This document shows, one piece after another, positions 33,205 through 43,591 of a stretch of 64,000 bases of DNA. The first letter of the stretch is position 1; every line of letters begins with the position of its first letter. This DNA comes from Macrotrachela quadricornifera (taxonomy: Eukaryota > Rotifera > Eurotatoria > Philodinida > Philodinidae): contig JAJEKB010020412.1 of assembly GCA_022393335.1 (NCBI GenBank), positions 1 through 64,000 on the forward strand, given 5' to 3'. Under the pieces are notes generated by a model, which saw only the letters and a program-made list of their open reading frames with translations, did no database searches and was not told where the DNA came from. The position numbers were made by a program, and so were the translations under genes.

Positions 33205-34506
33205 GGTCTGATCAAAAGTTCTGGCAACACCCTCAAGATTTCATAAACCCATTAATATTGAGGAGGTTTTTGCATGAATAAATAGTACAATGTCTGGTCT
33301 GTAGTGATATATGTACGAACTTTATTTTAGACTTAGTTACAATACTTTTTCAGATAAAATTTAATTCGAAGTGAAAAAAAAATTTTAAAATGGCTAATGA
33401 ATTCGATCGATACTACATTAAAATTCGAGCTATTTTGAGAATTGATGCAAAGACAATTCACGAAGAACTTACAACAGCATTAGGACCCAACGCTCCATCA
33501 TATCGCACAGTTGCTAGATGGGCAAACCGTTTTTGTGAAGGAAGAGAAGATGTCAATGATGATCCTCGATCTGGTTGTCCAGTTTCCGAACTTACAGATG
33601 AAAATATTGAACTGGTACGACAGGTTATCAACAATGATCCACATTCAACTCAGGATGAAATTATAACCGAGATATCTCTCTCTCATGTTGCTATAGAACG
33701 AATTATCCACAACTATCTCAAGATGAAAAAAGTTACAACTCGTTTGGTACCTCATCAATTGACCGATGAACAAAAACAACAACGAGTTAAACTTTGTCGT
33801 GAAAATTTGACAAAATTTCAAGATGGATCCTGGCTATTATGCGATATTATAATAGGTGATGAGACATGGATTTACCATAAGTAGATTCATCATAAGTCAA
33901 CAAATGTCAGCTGGGTTGGTGAAGGTGAATCACCAACTACTATCGTTCATCGAAGCAAATTTGAATCAAAAAATTTATTTTGTACATCCTCTAAATCAAA
34001 TGGTTCTGTTCTTATACATGCTGTTGATGAAGGCAAGACTATAGATCACAACTGTTATGTTGAAAATTGCCTACAGCCTGTTGTCAAGGAAATATGAAAA
34101 GCAAGAAAGTCAAATGGTACAAAAGGTAGAAAATTGCTTCATGATAATGCTGGACTTCATAATCATTCATATGTTATTAATTATTTAACAGAAGAAGGTA
34201 TCAATATAATGCCGCATTCACCATATTCACTTGATCTTGCATCGTGTAATTATTGACTAAATGATTACATCAAACGGAATTTAACTAATCAACCAAATGA
34301 AAAATCAGTGGCTTGTGTGGTTTTCAAGCTGGTGAAAAAGATTCCAAAAGAAGAATTTAACTAAAACTTTTGACAGACTATTAGAAAGGGTGGAACTTTG
34401 TATAATGAATCATGGCGACTATTTTGAACATTTAATAAAATAAAATGAAACATATCTCTCTATTTTCTTATTTTTTTTAAATATTGCCAGAACTTTTGAT
34501 CAGACC
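33205..34506 (+). mobile_element. mariner transposon with perfect 23-bp inverted ends and TA duplication
   Basis: The end starting GGTCTGATCAAAAG (33205-33227) is exactly mirrored at 34484-34506, and both ends are flanked by TA (33203-33204 and 34507-34508). The 1.3-kb length is normal for mariner. The ends are perfect although the transposase is dead, so the element could have been moved by a related transposase. Confidence 0.92.
33390..34362 (+). pseudogene. mariner transposase, in-frame stops and lost third catalytic Asp
   Basis: The reading frame is continuous from ATG at 33390 with no frameshift, but carries TAG at 33882, TGA near 34096 and TGA near 34254 before TAA near 34362. The N-terminus holds the paired helix-turn-helix DNA-binding region (YRTVARWANRFCEGRED, DPRSGCP, and SHVAIERIIHNYLKMKK). 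Catalytic motifs: DETWIYHK contains the first Asp, HDNAG the second, and the third should be the Asp of the APSDY-like motif, 34 residues on, but the sequence reads SCNY, with Asn. The enzyme normally excises and pastes the transposon at TA sites. This copy cannot, because of both the stops and the D-to-N change. Confidence 0.9.
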
Positions 34507-34599
34507 TAGTATACTCTATGCGTATCAATGGGCAGGTCCATGATGTATAGAAGTACCAAAAATAATGAAAAGAAGTGAATTCTAGCAATTATTTTATAG

Positions 34600-35558
34600 C
34601 GTTTAGTTTTTATAAGGATTGTAAACCCCTTTTATCACATCAACAAAAGCAACACAAGGATCAAGTTTTCTTATTTTTATTTCTCTTTTGTGGAGATATT
34701 CGCAGGAATGATCTGCTAAACGATCATGTGCAAAACCATTGATTGATTTTCTTTTGAGATGGCACTAGTTTGAATCTATAGTTTGAATATTCGCACCACT
34801 AACAGGATTAATAAATTCTTCAGCGTGATTGATGGTCAGATGATAATATCCTTCACCTTCAAATCAAAAACAACTCCACTATAAATCTCTGATGATCGTA
34901 CTACCAGGTGCCACGTGTTTTTTTTTATTAAGGATGTTAATATTCCAGCATCTCTTTCGTTATCCGGACATATATCGAGCCAATACTCACCACCACGACG
35001 ATTACCTTCAGGTAATATTTCAATTATATCAAGTAACCATTGCCCTTCAATGATTTTACCTCAATTGAATTTTCTCTTACCAATTCTTACTTCATCAATT
35101 TCAATTGTGTTTCCTTTCACCACCAATCAAATCTTGCGCATTCATATAATTATCAATCCAAATAAAACAAACATCACGGGGATGACCAATCCATTCAGCT
35201 ATTGTTGCTCTTAAAGTTTCTGAATCTTCTGTTCATGTTTCATGAATAAGATTATCATAATTAGTCCACCCTTGAAAAAACATGTATGTGATTATCATAA
35301 CTTTCTCCATTGTTAATTTTGATTTTTTTTAAACCAACTGTTTGCTACAGCACTTCTTGAAATATCATGTGGATTAGAACCTCGTTTTCTAGATCATTAT
35401 TCAATTGCCATTTTATCACTTCTCACACGTAAAGTCATATCACCATCACACATGTTGCAAATCCTTTTGAATCTAATTAAATCATTTTCTTGACACCATT
35501 TAACACAAGTTTCGTGATCTTTTGTTACTTTTAGAACTAAATTAGTGGACGTAAACAT
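34600..35558 (-). pseudogene. Merlin/IS1016-like (ISXO2-type) transposase relic
   Basis: Reading the minus strand from ATG at 35558: MFTSTNLVLKVTKDHETC leads to a zinc-ribbon-like CNMC region, then DISRSAVANSWF, EWIGHPRDVCFIW, KRKFN.GKIIEGQWLLDIIE, RGGEYWLDICPD, LIKKHVAPGSTIISEIYSG, and GEGYYHLTINHAEEFINP with GANIQTID. The EGQW, PGSTIIS, HLTVNHS.EFV and TGA..N.IE phrases are those of IS1595/IS1016-like DDE transposases, whose eukaryotic relatives are Merlin elements. Several frameshifts and stops break the frame (for example FN-stop-GK where FNRGK is expected). No terminal inverted repeats were found. Confidence 0.75.
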
Positions 35559-36727
35559 TGTAAAGAATAACATATCTTGAAATGAGTAAATTCAGATATA
35601 AAATTCTCACTATAGTGATGAGCAGTATGAACGAATGGAGAATAGAACAACAAATATTAATAATAAAAATGTCAACAATCGAGGACGACACATGCTGATT
35701 TATATGTAGTTTAATCATATTCTAATTCTGATTGGTGGATTGCACATAGCAATCAATGTGAAAGTGAGGGTATGACTAAACTGCAAAAGCAATTATTTTG
35801 ATAATTCAGTGAAGGGTAAATATATATCAGGTAAGGGGCTATACTAAACCGCGTCCCGAAGAAACTTATAAGATAATAAACTACCTCAAAACGTATATAT
35901 TAAACTGAAATATATTCATGTCACAAGCAATCACATCAACCTCTCAGAAGATGACTCCGTTGCTTCAAACATTACCGGTGGAATTGGTTTACCGAATTCT
36001 CGATAACCTTGAACTAGGCACAATATTTTTGCCTTGCTGTAATGTCTCCACAACGCTCAATAGACTCATAGATACGTATCATCCGTATCAGGTAATCTTT
36101 CGTTTTATTATAAAATCACATGTTCATCACGTTTTCAATGCTTCCTTTTCTTCTTTCTGATTTTAATGTAATAGATTTTATACAACAGTATTCTCTAGTT
36201 GGGTGTATTATATGAATAATACAATTCAGAAGAATATTCATAAACATTGTCAGAAAGTTTTTTAATCTCATAATACTCTATGAAGTCTTGGAAAATATAG
36301 AAACAAACACATCAAATTTTTCAAGTTATCGAAACGGTTTTCTTCCACCTAGATAACATTCGAGTCTCTCTAAATTGCGAAATGTAGTACAAAAGAGGCC
36401 TTGAAACGAGTTATTCGACTCAAAAAGATGTTCTCCACAACTGAGAGAGCCTAAATTTATGTTGATCCATTCAGCTCGAACTTTATTTCTTTTTACATGG
36501 AAAAATTTCCACGTAAATAAAAAGAAAAAATAACTGCAATATTAATCGATTAATAATGACTAAAATAAATTGAAATCTATCTTTAAATCTCGACAAATGA
36601 ATGTTAATCAAAATTAAATAGCATCATCTTAATCATGTTTATTCTGTTTTTTCATCAAAACTTTTACATGGCTGATTTGACTTGTAATCGATAGAAATCA
36701 GGAAGTCTAACTATACAAACTGTTATG

Positions 36728-36800
36728 GAATATTCCTTACAATATTCCATAGGGAATTATGCAATATTCCTTACAATATTCCATAGGGAATTATGCAATA
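36728..36800. repeat. Tandem duplication of about 35 bp
   Basis: Two adjacent copies of a unit containing TTCCTTACAATATTCC and ATAGGGAATTATGCAA, inside the decayed F-box/LRR gene. Confidence 0.9.
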
Positions 36801-37069
36801 TTTTTTTTCTTTTCTATACATATATACAGGTGTTTGCAAAAATACTTGAAAACCTTCTTTCACAGATATCTTCTTCTATAAAAGTGCTGTTCGAATTGTT
36901 TTATAGTGCGGTAGATAGCCCACGATGAGTTCTATATTACAATATAATTTCATATTCTTTTGACTGATTTATAAAAAAAATACTATACAAATATCACTTT
37001 TTTTACCTCAAAAAGATTTGGAGTTCATCAGTCTTTTTTTTGAATTTCTTCTCTTAATAGTATGTTGGT

Positions 37070-37375
37070 ATATTTGCAAAAGAATTGATGCATTTTGTTA
37101 TGAAATATTTCCTCAACCAAGAACTCTTTCAAATCTTTCGCATAAGAATTGAATAGATCGAAGCAAAACACTTTTATAACCATATTCGTGAAGGTGACGA
37201 CTAATTGTTGATGTAGATACTGATTTGTGGTGCATTGTTGATAATTTTTCTTTCATTTCGTTAAGAGTGATTTCATTGTTATACCGAATGTATTGACCAA
37301 TAGCTTTTTTTACTTTTTCACCAAGAACACGTAGCCAACCATTTTCATTTCGATGTTTAGGTGAACCTGTTTATT
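37070..37375 (-). pseudogene. Tc1-like transposase fragment (DNA-binding part)
   Basis: The minus-strand translation reads GSPKHRNENGWLRVLGEKVK, then KKAIGQYIRYNNEITLNEMK, then STSTISRHLHEYGYKSV, before a stop. The GSPK linker followed by a helix-turn-helix with TISRHLHEYGY matches the N-terminal domain of Tc1-type transposases. The catalytic domain is absent. It lies within the interval where LRR exons of the F-box gene are missing. Confidence 0.6.
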
Positions 37376-38830
37376 TTAATTTGTCAATATTGTAATAAAT
37401 AGTACTCACGATCAGAAACACAAAAAAAAGACAAGCTTTTAGGAAATCAGCATCAATAGGTATATCATGTTTCACATTTTAATCCTAGAAGGATTACTCA
37501 AACAATTTTTTTCTTATAGAATCTCTATTTTTGATACTCAAGCCACATATTCGTCTATTATTCGTCATGAGAAAAAGTATAATTAAGATATTTATACTGA
37601 TTATTATCTATCTAGTTATCGCAAAAAGAATTCTTTGTTTTTTTTTCAAAACTGATGTATTTTTCTGAATAATAATGACTTTTATTTTGTATCTTTGTCT
37701 TAAAAATGTCAAAATCACCTCTATTATAATATGCTCTATAGAAATGTTCTATTTATATTTATTTTATAAACCAAAGATGATCGCACACCCGATTTTTAAA
37801 TCTAACAAACCGTGCACAAAGATTAATTCATGCGATTGATAGACAGAACATCATTATTGAGCGAAGTATGATTCAGTAGGTGTTATATTTAGCTTGCAAT
37901 CAACTGAATACGGGTTTGATTCTTAGTTCAAGCTGCCAGTGTAAAAATTGCTATCGCGTTATTCACAGTATTCGAGCGCTATATCACAGTTCGCTATAGT
38001 GCGTTGGTTTGATTTGAACACAGGGTGATGATTACTTTTTAATTGTTAGGAACAAAACGAAACACGTTACATTACATTGCATTAAACGCTCGGAGAAACA
38101 TTACAAACTGAAAATTCATGACATGAGTAGTTCCAAGTTCCTTTGGAGTATAGTAGTGCATAAGTATTTTGATAAATATTTTAGAGAAAGCGATAGAAAG
38201 AGTATGTTAAATAAGAATACAGCAGACACAAACAATAGTTAACTATCTATTATTCACTCTTAATAAGAGTCGTTTATTCGTTGGTTACAACATTGATAAC
38301 TTAAATAATGGTTTCAATCATCAAAAAAGAAAGACTTCAACAATAGTTAACGTTACAACGAATCCAAGCATTTAAATATGTTACAAAAACAATTTCACAT
38401 AAACTACCTCGATATCTTAAGAACTTCTTTATCAAATCATAAAAATAGTAAAACGAAGAAATGTATCGGAAAACCAACTAAATTTTCATGAATATATACA
38501 ACCTTCTTCTTTCTCTCTGAGTTGTACAACCATAAAAATTGCTAAAAATATTCCAAAAGAATTATTCCAGCAAATATTTCAATTTTCTGTTTATTAAAAA
38601 AATATTTTCCAATTGTGACGAAAATTCTTTACTCTATGTAATATTTATTTGCAAAACCTCTGAAAATGACTACGAAATTTTCATAATATTAGACAATTTC
38701 TACCCTCTCTAATGAACTTTTAAAATATTAATAAAAGCTCAAAAAAAACGCTGAGTATTTCTATCAATATCAACAAAACAAAAGACTTTGAAAATACCGC
38801 AAAAGTGTTTTAAAAAATCTGTTAACAATT
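37376..38830. other. Non-coding sequence within the decayed F-box/LRR gene
   Basis: AT-rich sequence; no exon, ORF or repeat recognised. Confidence 0.5.
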
Positions 38831-39330
38831 TCAGGCAACTAAATTTTCACAACATCTAGCTGTTTCCTTTTGAGATGACAAGGTGATTCTCATTTCCTCT
38901 TCTTAATCTTTCTGTCATATTTATCGTTCTCTCTATTTGCAGACACTCACTGAACTGAATCTTAGGAGGAATCACATTGAAGATGCTGGAGCACAACATC
39001 TCGCTGACGCTTTACGAAGTAACAAAGTGATTCTCACTTCTTCTTCTTCTTCTTTATATCTCTCTTATATTTATCTTTCCCTTGATTCATAGACACTTGA
39101 CGAATTCCATTTCTTCAATGGAAACAATATTTCCTCGTCGCTTCGAGAACAATTGGAGCTAGAAGACAATCGATAGAAATATTAATTGTAGTTGTTGGTT
39201 TTTTATAATTGCTACCTAATAAATAATTGCCTTCGAATGCTTTTTGATCTATTTCTGTTGTATTGGTGCGCACACTACCAGAGATACCTCTGGATTAGGA
39301 TGGTACGATGGTCTTACACTATACAAGGGA

Positions 39331-39940
39331 ACCTCCCCAACTAGCACCCTCCATTTGGACTCATATTTTGCTTATAGGTAGGACTCATAGCGTAGATAAG
39401 GGCCCTAAAAGAGTTCGTTCCCATAGCTTGTTGTTGTTGGGATACTGCGTTTTAAATGTATTGAAATAACTCGCTGCCGTGATCCCCCTCAGGGACATCA
39501 AAAAAACTCATTTTCGAATTTTGACTGGAAGCTTTGTATAGAGTAAAGTCTCAATAAAAGTGGTTTATTGCTAAAGTTTCAGTTTTCCTGAAGACTTCTA
39601 ATGGTAAATAAGAACATCAAAACTTGCCTTTGCAAGCGGCATTAGGTTACCAAAGCCGTATCTTAGGATAGGAACAAGGAATAGATCTGAAGCTTTCACA
39701 GTAAATCACTATGCTTGAGACCTCACTCTATACAAATTTTCAAGTCGAAATTCGAAAATGAACTTTTTTTGATGTGTCTGAGGGGGATCACGGCAGCGAG
39801 TTATTTCAATACACTAAAAATGCAGTATCCCAACAACAACAAGCTTTGAGAACGAGCCCTTTTAGGGCTCTTATCTATGCTATGAGTCCTACCTATAGGC
39901 AAAATATGAGCCCAAACGGAGGGTGTCACTTAGGAAAATT
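39331..39940. mobile_element. Foldback element, about 600 bp, with 210-bp inverted arms
   Basis: The left arm (39344-39554) and right arm (39715-39927) are inverted copies with roughly 85-90 percent identity. Shared words include TATAGGTAGGACTCATAGC, GCTTGTTGTTGTTGGGATAC, ATAACTCGCTGCCGTGATCC and CATTTTCGAATTT. The loop is about 160 bp. The outermost ends (CACCCTCC / GGAGGGTG) continue with weaker similarity to about 39331 and 39940. No coding capacity is seen. Confidence 0.85.
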
Positions 39941-40399
39941 CATTCGTTAGAAATTTTGTATTATTTTTATTCGATAATAGTCAGAGAATCTTTGAAAATC
40001 CTGAAAAATTAGTTTGAGCGGGCAATTTTTTCGAACTTTTAAAATGTTGTGCACAATAAATAGAAGCTTCTCATAAGTGGAGAATGAAATATTCTAGAGA
40101 TCAAAAATTTTCAGACTTCAGAAGTCGTTGTGAATTCGTATTGCTGAAAGTATTAGATGCATACGACTCTTTTTGAGTTTTTTTTAATTTTTGGCGTGTT
40201 ATTAATAAAACAGCCGAAAAGTGCGCTTTATTTTTTAAGGAAGAACCCTCCACAGAAATCCCTGAAGACTTTTCACTAACTCGATAGTCTCTATCAATTG
40301 AGGTTAGAATGAAGGAGAAAGGAAGGTATCATCTGGAAAAGTTCCTCGCCAGATCTTCATTCAAATTCGAATCCAAATTAATTATCTAATGAATGTTTT
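39941..40399. other. Intergenic, no gene seen
   Basis: Mixed sequence without ORFs or repeats that I recognise. Confidence 0.5.
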
Positions 40400-40819
40400 T
40401 TAGAAGTAAGAAGAAAAAAACACAGGAAAAAATATATGACAATAAAAAAGGTAAATGCGTTTGTTTTCTTCATTGTGATTAACTAAATGACTAAAATATT
40501 TTATGTAGATTTTGTCCATTGAGTCAATTTCTGTTAATTGAAATGCAGATAGTACATATTGTTGGTGTAGTAAAGATGTTAGTCGTGAATCATTTGTTTG
40601 ATACCTATCACTAATATAATCTACCATCACCGAATGTTTTTCGTAATTTTGCTTTTTCCTTTTCAATTGATGAAACGAACAAGATATCATAACTAATTTG
40701 TTCATTTTGTATACATCTAAATAATAATTGATAGAATTAATATCATCTTTGTTCAGCCAATACAACGATTTTAATACATTTACAATGTAATTACGTGTTG
40801 GAATATTAATGTTTGACAT
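40400..40819 (-). CDS. Hypothetical protein, 139 aa
   Basis: An uninterrupted frame with an amino-acid mix less biased than random AT-rich ORFs. It begins MSNINIPTRNYIVNVLKSLY and contains RKKQNYEKHSVMVDYISDRY and HQQYVLSAFQLTEIDSMDK. The C-terminal 20 residues are hydrophobic and Phe-rich and may be read-through past a lost splice donor. No domain is recognised. It may be a first exon of a gene whose remainder is gone. A MITE starts 25 bp upstream of the ATG. Confidence 0.4.
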   Translation of the reverse strand: MSNINIPTRNYIVNVLKSLYWLNKDDINSINYYLDVYKMNKLVMISCSFHQLKRKKQNYEKHSVMVDYISDRYQTNDSRLTSLLHQQYVLSAFQLTEIDSMDKIYIKYFSHLVNHNEENKRIYLFYCHIFFPVFFSSYF

Positions 40820-40843
40820 TTGTCGAAAAATATCTCTTTTTCA

Positions 40844-41006
40844 AGGTCAAATGAAGTGAGCTTCACACGCAAACTCCATATATGAAGCTCGTTTACGCGT
40901 CCATATATTCCTATTAGAAATAGTAATCGATCTAAGTCTCATACGGACGGATAAGACAGCTCCAAATTTGGAGTTAACGCACTTTTTAGCTCACTTCGTT
41001 TGACCT
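40844..41006. mobile_element. MITE, 163 bp, 19-bp inverted ends
   Basis: AGGTCAAATGAAGTGAGCT at 40844-40862 pairs with 40988-41006 with one mismatch. Inside, ACTCCATATATGAAGCTC and CTCCAAATTTGGAGTT are further palindromic words. A related partial copy lies at 31521-31612. Confidence 0.75.
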
Positions 41007-41091
41007 AAATAATGCCATCTAATTCACGTAGGATAACCGTGATTAGAATTTGAGTATTTTCCAAAAATATTCGTCCACTGGTTTGATCAAT

Positions 41092-41289
41092 ATTAGACCA
41101 ACATTCGACCAAGATAGAGCCCGACAAGCTCTATCGAATAGACACCTTGTTTGCTATTTTCGAATATATTATCGTACAGAAATGTTCTCCTAATGAATTT
41201 ACTAAATCAATTTTTATATGCATTTAAAGATTAGACCAACATTAGACCAAGATGGAACTCGATGAACTCTATCGAATAAATATCTTGAT
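41092..41289. repeat. Direct repeats of about 60 bp, 138 bp apart
   Basis: ATTAGACCAACATT.GACCAAGAT, followed by a CTCTATCGAATA word and CTTG, occurs at 41092 and again at 41230. Confidence 0.7.
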
Positions 41290-41625
41290 TGATACATTTG
41301 AGTGAGCGATGGTCGAGAATATCTCAAATGAATAAATGAAGATTAGGTGTTGTGTTTTGACAAAATGAGTTTAGCAAATGAAAACGTTGGAGAATAAAAT
41401 ATTCACTTTGAATATTAACAAATAAAATAGAAACAAAATGATTAAGTACAAAAAAATTCACAAATACAGTTATATAGTAAAGATATCATCTAGAACAGTT
41501 TTGAAATTGTGTATCGGATGATATACTTTGTACATGAGATATTTATTTATATATGAAATTATAGTGATGACAATGGTTAATAATACATCTAGAGCATATA
41601 ATAACATATCATAAATTGTTAATAA

Positions 41626-42612
41626 TTATTTCGATGCAAAAACTGTTGATAATCCCTTAATAGGGTGTTGCGATTGCTGTTGATAAGATGATGTCAATGT
41701 TTCAGTCAAATTTCTTAATGGTACAATGAAGCCTGGTAAATGTCTAAACTTCAATGCAGTATTAGATTTAACAATAGTTCAATGTTGTGTACATGATGTC
41801 GCAGATAATTGAATATCGGCACATGTAATTGTCCTGTCGCATGACATACGTACGATTGTTGATTCTAATATTGATAATGTTTCACTTAATGCTTTTGAAA
41901 TAACCTGAAAATATTCAGTTTGATGAATGCTAAAAAAACAACCAAAATTCCATTGTCAATGTTAATGACATGTATATCGATATGTTTCAATCGGCTAATT
42001 TTACATACATCTGTGACTAATTGGCTATCATCAAATAATTGAGATAGATATAATGACTTAGACAATGACATGGAAATAGAAATCTATTCACATTGGGCGT
42101 TACATGAGAATATACATTGTTTAATATCAGTTTCATCATTCCATGTAATCAATGTTTGATCAATCGAATTAATTCAAATTATTTTTCGAGGATTCGAACA
42201 AATATATTTATCACCATTGGAAACAATTGGTAGTGGAGTTAAATGATAAATTAAAAAACGTGTGATTATATCAGTTGGAACTCGTAGAAATGATCTGAAT
42301 ATATCTAACCAGGGTCGAGAAGGTGGTGAATTTTGAGAATCATTTGAACAACGACGTAATTCGAATATAGATTGTCAGACAACTGTTTGAAGGAAAATAG
42401 TTGATGATTGTTTAGTATTGTCAATTGTATGCGTAGACGTATCAACATGTAGAAATTGATTACTTGATCGTATAGTTCAATCAATTAAATAACTAATTTG
42501 TATGTACGTTTGAATCAAACCTTCAAAATTATATTTCTATTATTTAAACTAATCCGAATGATGCCACTATACGTGATTGCAATGTGATAAATGTAGCATC
42601 AGAAATGTTCAT
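41626..42612 (-). pseudogene. Unidentified gene, decayed, at least 300 codons
   Basis: A coding-like frame can be followed on the minus strand from ATG at 42612 (MNISDATFITLQSRIVASFG) to TAA at 41626, interrupted by several TGA codons and one frameshift in a T-run near 41932. Fragments include SRPWLDIFRSFLRVPTDIIT, FLIYHLTPLPIVSNGDKYIC, LFDDSQLVTDVCKISRLKHI, YFQVISKALSETLSILES and RHLPGFIVPLRNLTETLTS. The protein would have been soluble with no obvious membrane segment. I do not recognise the family. The stops sit where Arg is plausible (for example ID-stop-TIRSSN and RKII-stop-INSID), suggesting CGA to TGA changes. Confidence 0.5.
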
Positions 42613-42866
42613 TATTTTTTTTATTTAAAATCTATGTCAGATGGGCCTTCTGACAGCACAATATTTCTGATCTTTTCATCCGTCCTTTGCTCGCCTAGGT
42701 AATTCTTCTGATGTCGACGTTCTTTCATGTACTTACGCAAACATTGTTTTGTTCTGTTATAGTAGAAAGAGTATCGCCTACATCACATACATGACAATAA
42801 GTAGTATTTATATACGACGGTAACCATACTAAAAGAAAAGAAAAAAATATATTGGCATGAAACAGA

Positions 42867-42883
42867 CACACACACACACACAC
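42867..42883. repeat. (CA)n microsatellite in the 5' leader of the GNAT gene
   Basis: Eight CA units about 35 bp before the chosen start codon. Confidence 0.9.
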
Positions 42884-42916
42884 CAAGGATCTGACTTTTT
42901 TCAAAGCAAAAATAAA

Positions 42917-43591
42917 ATGACTACTCTCAACGAATACACATACGAAGTGATTAACAATGAAGATGATGCACGTGTATGCGCCCACTTATTAGCTGAAGAA
43001 TTTGTCGCACACAATTCTATGGTTATTTTTGATAAATTAACGTCAGAGAGAATGTTTAACGAAGATACATGGCCATCGATAATGGATATTCTTGACGAAC
43101 GTTTATCATTTCTTGCACGACATCGTCATTCTGATGAAATCATTGCTATTATCTGTGCGTGTGATCTTTATTTGGATCGTGAAAAACATTTGCATGAACC
43201 ATCTAATACCCCATCATCAATTGCTTTCTTTGATTTACTTGATGAAATGGATGATATATTTATTCAACAAGATTTCGGCCAAGAATTAAAAGCAAATATG
43301 GTCTTAAAGATTGTTATGGGTGCAACTCGAGCAGAACATTCCGGTAAAGGTGTAGGTACTCAGTTACGCACATTTATGTGCAACTATGCTCGAGATACAA
43401 GAAAATTTAAATATGCACTTGCACAAACGATAAATGAAGCGACGCGTCATATCTATGTGAATAGGATGGGTGGAAATGAATTGACAATTGTCGATCCTAC
43501 AACATGGATATGGAAGAAGAAAGATGGTAAATCATGCCCTTACAAGGATTACGAAGGTGGACCTATACCAAATATTTTGATCAAGTTATGA
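42917..43591 (+). CDS. GNAT-like N-acetyltransferase, single exon
   Basis: A 224-aa intact ORF starting MTTLNEYTYEVINNEDDARV. A frame extension of 20 residues upstream is made of the CA microsatellite (THTHTH), so ATG at 42917 is preferred; AAAATG gives an A at -3. The centre holds the acetyl-CoA binding motif A of GNAT enzymes: GATRAEHSGKGVGTQLRTFM, with the (Q/R)xxGxG-like SGKGVG loop near residues 148-153. It is followed by a helix, a beta strand (YALAQTINEATRHIYVNRMG) and a C-terminal segment typical of arylalkylamine-like acetyltransferases in invertebrates. GNAT enzymes transfer acetyl from acetyl-CoA to an amine. The substrate cannot be told from sequence. No lesion is seen. Confidence 0.78.
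   Translation: MTTLNEYTYEVINNEDDARVCAHLLAEEFVAHNSMVIFDKLTSERMFNEDTWPSIMDILDERLSFLARHRHSDEIIAIICACDLYLDREKHLHEPSNTPSSIAFFDLLDEMDDIFIQQDFGQELKANMVLKIVMGATRAEHSGKGVGTQLRTFMCNYARDTRKFKYALAQTINEATRHIYVNRMGGNELTIVDPTTWIWKKKDGKSCPYKDYEGGPIPNILIKL

Larger units (their letters stand above)
35918..39176 (+). pseudogene. F-box / leucine-rich-repeat gene, decayed body
   Basis: The first exon (35918 to about 36092) encodes MTPLLQTLPVELVYRILDNL, an F-box of the bdelloid type, ending in HPYQ before a GTAATC donor. The last exons are far downstream: 38943-39026 encodes exactly one 28-residue leucine-rich repeat (TLTELNLRRNHIEDAGAQ followed by HLADALRSNK), and 39093-39176 ends the gene (TLDEFHFFNGNNISSSLR then a TAG stop). 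One LRR per 84-bp phase-0 exon is a known layout for this family. A preceding repeat exon (about 38845-38880) is recognisable but carries TGA where the sibling exon has CGA. Other repeats are missing over 2.7 kb, where a Tc1-like relic lies. It might be an F-box adaptor remnant; function is unlikely. Confidence 0.65.

Noticed and set aside
34915..35214. Plus-strand ORF of 99 codons
   Set aside because: Antisense shadow of the Merlin-like transposase relic.
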